From NCBI GenBank assembly GCA_963920705.1, contig OY987236.1:7674190-7738189 (forward strand): 64,000 bases of DNA. The letters are read 5' to 3'. A program made the translations under genes and the position numbers. The notes under the pieces were generated by a model that searched no databases, was not told the origin of the DNA, and worked only from the letters and a program-made list of their open reading frames with translations. Origin of the DNA: Odiellus spinosus (taxonomy: Eukaryota; Arthropoda; Arachnida; Opiliones; Phalangiidae). Below are positions 58,346 to 64,000 of the stretch, in pieces (within the stretch, counting starts at the first letter, position 1; each line of letters starts with the position of its first letter).

Positions 58346-60154
58346 TTTGATTCCTAAGATCTTGGTGGTCAAACTCCGGCCTATTCTTTTAATGTTAGGA
58401 CGTTACAATCGCTGTCCAAGTTTCCCTTTAAATTCTCGAGCTTGGTCCCAAAATTAAGCGAGTGTGAGTTGTCAAGAACCGAATCGACTTTATTGGGTTA
58501 AAGAGGAACATTATGATGAGCTACTATCATACTGAAAACTGCAATAGCTTCGGTCTATACGAAGCTTCATCCCTTCGTAATTAAATAATTGGGTTAATTG
58601 GTGGTTATTAGTCGTTGGTAATTACGGATGTACTTTTGTTCTTATTGATTTTGATTAAGATAAGTATATACTGGGCTATATTTATCCTTTTGGCTTAGAT
58701 ACAGTAAAGAGCGTGAGAAATCAAACGAAAAAAACGTATGTTCCGTAAACGAGTATAACCGTAACTTTAATAGAACCAATCTTGTCACGTGACCTGTAAA
58801 TTTGAGTTCATCGATTGATTTATCAAATTCTAATAAAGATAGAGGCAGTAAAGAAGAAGGAATAGGTCAGTAATGACGTCATTATCGAACGGACTATTTG
58901 GAGTTAAAGGGCGAATGAATAGAATCTCTGAATTGTGCAGAAAATCGGTAACGAACCAAATGGCGAATGTCTTGTGAATTAATGGTTGTAGAATAACGTG
59001 TCAATTGAATGCCAAAATATGAATATTTTACCAATATCATGCGGAAATCAGAAACATATCTTGAAGGTTCTACTCTGCCGATAAGTTTTTTTAGTAGTGG
59101 ATATATGTCAAACTCTCCGTAGATCCTTGTTAAGCCTATGCTTTGCAAGTTAAAAATTGCAGTGTAATTTCTCCAAAAATCTAAGAGATTATAAGAAAAT
59201 AGGGAATCATCCATTTATACGAAATTAAGGGTATATTTTTAGAAATATAAGAGAATTATTACTGAAATTAATTGAAAATATAATTTTCGGGGTGAAAATC
59301 CTTATTTTTCATTCGAAAACCAAACATACTGATGCAGATAACACTTGATCCAATTTCCAATAATCTTCACGTCAGTAAAAACGCGCAAATACGAAAGAAA
59401 TATTTCAAAAAAATTTAGGAAAATGATCGAAAATATAGGAATTTAAAGAAACATATACGAAAAATATAGGGAAATTTATAAACTATATGAATTTTGATCG
59501 GTTTCTATCTTAATATTTGTTTGCAATATTTTTATTTAAACGATAAGGAATTGTTCGAAAATCACTTGAGTCACGTTCACGCAAGAGATTTTTAAACAGT
59601 TTTCAAATCGTTTTGAATGTTCAGATCAAATGTTCAAAAACTAATCATTCATTAGACAAATGATACCTACACTTTGTCCATACAGTTTGCAATTTAACCT
59701 TTCAAAAACGGTTTAAAACTGTTTCATAATATCTAGTGTGAACGCGGCTTTGTTGCCAGGCTTTCACAATTTCATCTATTTTTGTCCACTAATTATGGAA
59801 TGTCATTATCCTGCCAAAAATATACAAACCCTTAAGGGTTTTATTTCATCATAAAGGAGAAATTTAAGATTTCTATAATAACATATTTTTGCGTTATAAT
59901 AAGGCTTAAATATTTTGAATTTAACCCTCGAGTTATTGAAAGTAGGCGCGTCATTACCGAACTTATTCTGGGCTTCATTAGGGCCAAGAACGAGGCCAAA
60001 AGTTTCCTTTGAAACTTAGTTTCTTAATTATATTAATGTAGACGTATTTATCCAGGATTTTAGCTAGTCGGCCAACAAAAGAAAGATTATACTTAAAAGG
60101 GAGTGTTTTGTTTTTTCCGGAGATAAAAATAGCTGAAATTTAAGTTAGTTTTAC

Positions 60155-60302
60155 CTGTAGTTTAGCCGTCGCTTTTGTTCTTTGTCTGAGCCTTTTTCTG
60201 GTTGCCAAGAAGATCTTGACGTAGACGACGGTCATTGTAACCAACGGAATGTAGAAAGAACCGCTAGAAGAATATATTATGTAGCCCCGTTCTTCCGTCA
60301 AC
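60155..60302 (-). CDS. type 1 tyramine (octopamine/tyramine) receptor, TM5 exon (partial gene)
   Basis: This internal exon of a rhodopsin-family amine GPCR has 148 nt: one base finishing a split codon, then 49 codons. It starts after a TTTAAG acceptor and ends CTACAG before a GTAA donor. The peptide runs from [19 protein letters not shown] through TM5 into the start of intracellular loop 3, with many basic residues (ATRKRLRQR). Pro5.50 is visible, as are Ser5.42 and Ser5.46, the positions that contact the phenol hydroxyl in amine receptors. The ERGY..YSS.GSFFIP pattern is that of arthropod and other invertebrate type 1 tyramine receptors, which couple to Gi and lower cAMP. The 3' end is in phase 0 and fits the exon at 48,821-49,420, which starts in phase 0. 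A paralogous octopamine-like receptor cannot be excluded without TM1-TM4. Confidence 0.93.
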
Positions 60303-61671
60303 CTTAAAGGAAACGGTCAGAAAAATTGTTTAGTTCAAACCTCTTGAAATAGACACATAGTATTTTATAACAAGATGGTCAAGTCCATGAGAAGCCACAC
60401 TTCGATAAGCTTTTGTTAGCTAGGAATACGTTAAATATTTTAATACTAAATAGAGTATATATTAAAATCTGTTCTTGTTTGACCCAGACTCCCTTACGTG
60501 AAGTGAAGAGGGGTAGATTTCAAACCTGTTTTGATTAAATTCCGTGCCTTTGTTGCATTTCGCGAATGCTTAAATTAACTTAAACTTTACGAAATACAAA
60601 TTAAGTAGTTTCCCAGAATGGGGTATGCTCAAAACTATAAGTACTTTGGCTTTAAGTTCAGCGTACACTAGGCTACCTTTATTTGAAAAGGAAAAAAATA
60701 AAAATAAAAATTCATTAGCATTTCCTTTTTCTATATAACAAAGTTGAATTTCAACATTTTGAGGATTTGCTTTTAAGTTTGAAACTTTGAAAATTACATT
60801 GTTTCTCTTTTAATGTCTGATTAATCCTTTCATAGTTTAGAAACTGAAGCGCATTAATAATTAATACGCGTATAATTATACTAAGAAGTTTTGAAAGTAA
60901 ATCTCTCTTAGATCTTTTGAAAAAAATATTTAAGTGAATTTGATTTAAAAATTCATAGCGTGTATCTTACATAAAATTTCTTAAGTTAAAATTATTTAGT
61001 TTTAAAGAATTTCCTATTTGTATCTGCTAAAATGAAAGTTTTAATGAGAGGCAGTTAATGTGTTACCGCTCGATCTAGGCCCGATAAGGGGGGGGGGCGG
61101 CTTATGTTTTATTTGCATATATATGTTTCTGTTCCAAATCCTAAAACCAATATAATCTAATATTTACCCTTCAAAATCAATAGAAACAAATCTGGAAACT
61201 AACTGAATTAGGCTTAGCGTAAATTCAACCAGAATGTTCTTTTCCGAATGTCATATCCCATAGATTACAACCTAACCTAATCTAGCCCAACCTAATGGGT
61301 ATTCTTGGGGAAATTTAAAAATTTCAAATACGTTTTTCTCAAACTTCCGTGGTCAGAGATTTTTTTAAGTTTTTTTTTTTACCTTTTTCTGGTAATTTAC
61401 CAGAACAAACCGTAAATTAACATTATCCTGGTAATTTACCGCGTAAATTACCCATTTAAAACTCAATAGCGAAGTAATTAACCGACATTTAAGTGTTAAA
61501 ATCAAATTATATTTGAAGCGCGTTGGATGAATACCTACCATTGTGAAAACGAATAGGATTTTGACTCAAAACGAAGTCCATTGGGACAATAAGAAAAAGT
61601 TATATACCCAGTTTTTAAACTCTTATCTCCTAATACCAGGTTGAGATGTAATTTATCGGATTTAGGGTGAG

Positions 61672-61735
61672 TTTAATTCTTTATAAGGTTTAATATTGCG
61701 TATTCATCCGCCTTTTCTTTCACTAAGTTTCATTT
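61672..61735 (-). repeat. short dispersed repeat, copy 9
   Basis: Minus strand: AGTGAAAGAAAAGGCGGATG, AATACGCAATATTAAACCTT, ATAAAGAATTAAACTC. A weaker tenth piece lies near 60,838-60,870. Confidence 0.6.
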
Positions 61736-62723
61736 ATAGTCTGCAATCGTGTTTAAGAAAAGTTTCAGGTTTAAATTCGTGTACCCATCGGTATCAGATT
61801 ATCTCATTACGCCTCTTGAAAAGAAGTAGAGAAATGAGCTGTAACCTTAAACTGATTTATTTTTTTGGAATAGAGACATGACACGCTTCCGGCTAAAGAA
61901 TAATTAAGAGTGTCGTTAGCGTTTGCTAGAACTTTTCAGTAAAAAATACCAAAAAAATTAGATTAATTAAAATTTGAAAATAAAAGTTTTTTTTTAAACG
62001 AAATTTAATCCACGATGATATATTTTCAACGCTTGGTTAAGCTACTTAAAGTTCGGTCGAGCGTCCCAAGTTTTTCAAACTCAAAAAGCCTTTTTTGTAT
62101 TTGCAGCACTTGATTTTTTTAAATATTTAGATTTTTTCTTTTTCTTTGGAGGATTTTTTTAAAATAAGTTTATTTTACTAGCTATTTTACTGGTTGTTTA
62201 AACGATACGTGTACTCGAGATAAATTAAGCCTATAGCTTTGCTCATGCTGCCAATTAACGAAATAATATTATAGTCAGCCTGTTTAAGGTATAGCGTTTT
62301 AAATTCCACGGGTCTATCCTAGGTAAGCCTAAATTTCTAATGTCTTAGTAATATTTATCCAACTCCTATTGTCACTCGCGTAATTAAAGTCTTTATCCAT
62401 GACCAATTTAATCCGAATTAAAATGAATTAAAAATGGTTACCGTACTTTCCACAATTCTTTAATTAGTTTGATCTGATTAGCCTAATTAAAACAGTTGAT
62501 TTGACGAATTTAAATATAAAAAACATTCTAAACGTTTTACACGAATTAGGCTTAACGGTGGTTTGAAATTATATAATTAAACAATACTTCTATTATTTTT
62601 TAAAAAATTATAAAAATTACGATTTTTTATATTAATTAGTTATCTGGCATAATAATATGATAATAGAATAATAATTACTGAAATTCCTATTATAATTATA
62701 CTGAAATTCCTCTTATGCTTTAA

Positions 62724-62800
62724 AGTGAGAATGCAATCTAACAATACGTGATTTTTTATCTATTCTTTATCGTTTAAATGGGCCTAATCAACCACGTGAA
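62724..62800. mobile_element. TTAA foldback family, left-end fragment
   Basis: TTAA then AGTGAGAATGCAATC, the subterminal TCTTTATCGTTTAAA and CTAATC; the rest is missing. Similar single ends or pieces occur near 11,890-12,010, 14,330-14,470, 17,500-17,526, 28,356, 59,500-59,565. Confidence 0.65.
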
Positions 62801-64000
62801 CCTGAAAATTTGACATTTTGAGTGTAGCTTTTTAAAAGTATAAAAAAGATACAAATCATAAGCCTTCCAAAAAAAACATGTGATAGTATCACTTTAATAT
62901 TACTATTCACACTGTATTTAATGTAATAAACGCTTGGGCTCCTCTAGGGAATGCTCATCTCTTAAAAAGGATGAGTATGAAGATTGGGTAACAAGAGAGA
63001 TGAGAGAAATTGTAATTTTAAAGTGGAAATTGTACCCTCCAGTTATATATAAAGTTTCAAATTTTCCATCTCGTGAGAATTTAACTCCGTCGATATTTAA
63101 AGCCCTTAGAATTTTGGATTTTTTTTTAAAGGGGTACTATTGTCTGAAATGGAATATTTTTCTGATTCCGTATTTAAAAATTAATATGCCTCGTGATTTT
63201 TTTTTTTTTTTCATAATTTTTGAAATAGTAATTCTATTAGAACAGTTTTTAAATCTCAAACTTGTGTTTGAACTTCGCTATCAATGATTGGTCGCTTTGA
63301 AAGACAGTGAGTGTTTACTTTATATTTCGTATAGAAATAGAAAAATATTAAATTATCGTGGCTCACACCGCCCTTTTGCGTGACGTGATGGTTTGTTCGC
63401 GCTGTTTTTCAAGTTCATTTTGTACAATTTCAAAATTAGGCTTAGCGCAAATTTGACTTTCTGTCTGTTTTGTTATTCCAAATTGGTTGAAAATCCTGTT
63501 TAAAACACCAGCCGAAACTCTAAAAGTTGCTCTATTTCAAACATTTTCTAAATTCTAAAACAACAAGGAATAGAATAGCCTTTGATTGGTCCATAAGTCA
63601 CTTCATTAAAATAGAAGCCAACTGCTAAGCCTAAAAAAGTTCCTCTCTTATTGAAATAAGTAATCAAAAATTGTTTAAAAAATTTAAGTCCAAAATATTC
63701 AGTCAAAAGCCTTCCTTTAAAAATATATATCTTAGAAATATGAAGTTTACGCTTTTGTAAAATTCTCCATTAGGGCTTGTACTGATGTAAATTGCTTCTA
63801 TAATGAACCACCCTTTTCATTTTTGTTATATAAATTTAGAAATTGGGAAAATTTCATGAAATTTACGCCTCGGGTTAAAAATCTTAAAATTTAAGAAAAT
63901 TTACGAATCACTGAATTTAAATTGGTGGTTGAATATATTTATTCATCTTATAACGTGATCCGTATCACGAGTGATGTTGACACGTACTACTTTCTTCTTA

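Larger units (their letters stand above)
49421..60154 (-). other. 10.7-kb intron of the tyramine-type receptor gene
   Basis: It is bounded by a GTAA donor at its high-coordinate end and an AACAG acceptor at its low-coordinate end, phase 0. It holds a 7-bp-TSD MITE (53,490-53,827), a TTAA foldback MITE (55,110-55,469), a small TTAA element (53,203-53,355), a truncated 8-bp-TSD element (54,128-54,243), the right half of another TTAA copy (50,563-50,712) and a short dispersed repeat (49,931-49,990). Short open stretches at 51.6 kb and 57.3 kb (minus) and 56.2 kb (plus) have no recognisable family and do not fit the receptor protein. I see no other gene. Confidence 0.8.
60303..64000. other. Upstream intron of the receptor; no exon seen
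   Basis: The TM5 exon has an acceptor at 60,303-60,304, so this stretch is at least in part an upstream intron. I searched the minus strand for TM4, a DRY-type motif and TM1-TM3 and found none. It holds fragments of the TTAA foldback family (62,724-62,800), a short dispersed repeat (61,672-61,735), isolated TTAGGCTTAGC motifs near 61,206, 62,546 and 63,436, and a cluster of GGTAATTTACC inverted motifs at 61,389-61,456. The rest is AT-rich with no signal I can name. Confidence 0.6.

Noticed and set aside
61262-61295. CCTAACCTAA motifs resembling arthropod telomere repeats
   Set aside because: Only two or three units, interrupted; not an array.

Overview
The window is AT-rich, intron- and transposon-rich invertebrate nuclear DNA, probably from a protostome. 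The one gene I can name is a biogenic-amine GPCR closest to type 1 tyramine (octopamine/tyramine) receptors. It lies on the minus strand and only its two last coding exons are inside the window. The species cannot be fixed from the sequence. There are no rRNA genes, recognisable tRNAs, CRISPR arrays or bacterial operons.

Layout. From 1 to about 41 kb no gene can be identified. This part holds dispersed miniature inverted-repeat DNA transposons (MITEs), minisatellites and AT-rich spacer, with a few weak exon candidates (10,458-10,600 minus; 20,137-20,244 plus). At 41,298-41,487 (minus) is the terminal exon of an unidentified gene, with a poly(A) signal 21 nt after the stop and a possible preceding exon at 41,740-41,810. 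Two tandem arrays follow (43.3-44.4 kb and 44.85-45.14 kb). At 47,552-48,619 is a 1,068-bp DNA element flanked by TTAA. It carries the start of a THAP zinc-finger gene on one strand and, convergently, the start of a gene resembling P2X7 C-terminal-like proteins on the other. The receptor's final exon (48,821-49,420; rest of ICL3, TM6, TM7, short tail) is separated by a 10.7-kb intron from its TM5 exon (60,155-60,302). Exons for TM1-TM4 are not seen up to 64,000 and must lie further right.

Mobile DNA dominates the rest and sorts by target-site duplication (TSD). (1) A 7-bp-TSD group with CA-initial termini: seven copies of one about 338-bp family (CAGAAGCCG ends) plus three unrelated families (2,504-2,921; 15,073-15,364; 17,083-17,399). 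(2) A TTAA-TSD group beginning AG or AGG: a 300-400-bp foldback family with 8 copies retaining both ends and about ten fragments, a smaller AGTAGAC-ended family, and the THAP element; Kolobok is the best candidate superfamily. (3) hAT-like elements with mostly 8-bp TSDs. (4) A TA-flanked element. Several are nested, which gives a relative chronology. A separate short dispersed repeat of 45-75 bp without inverted ends occurs about nine times and is not explained by these families.
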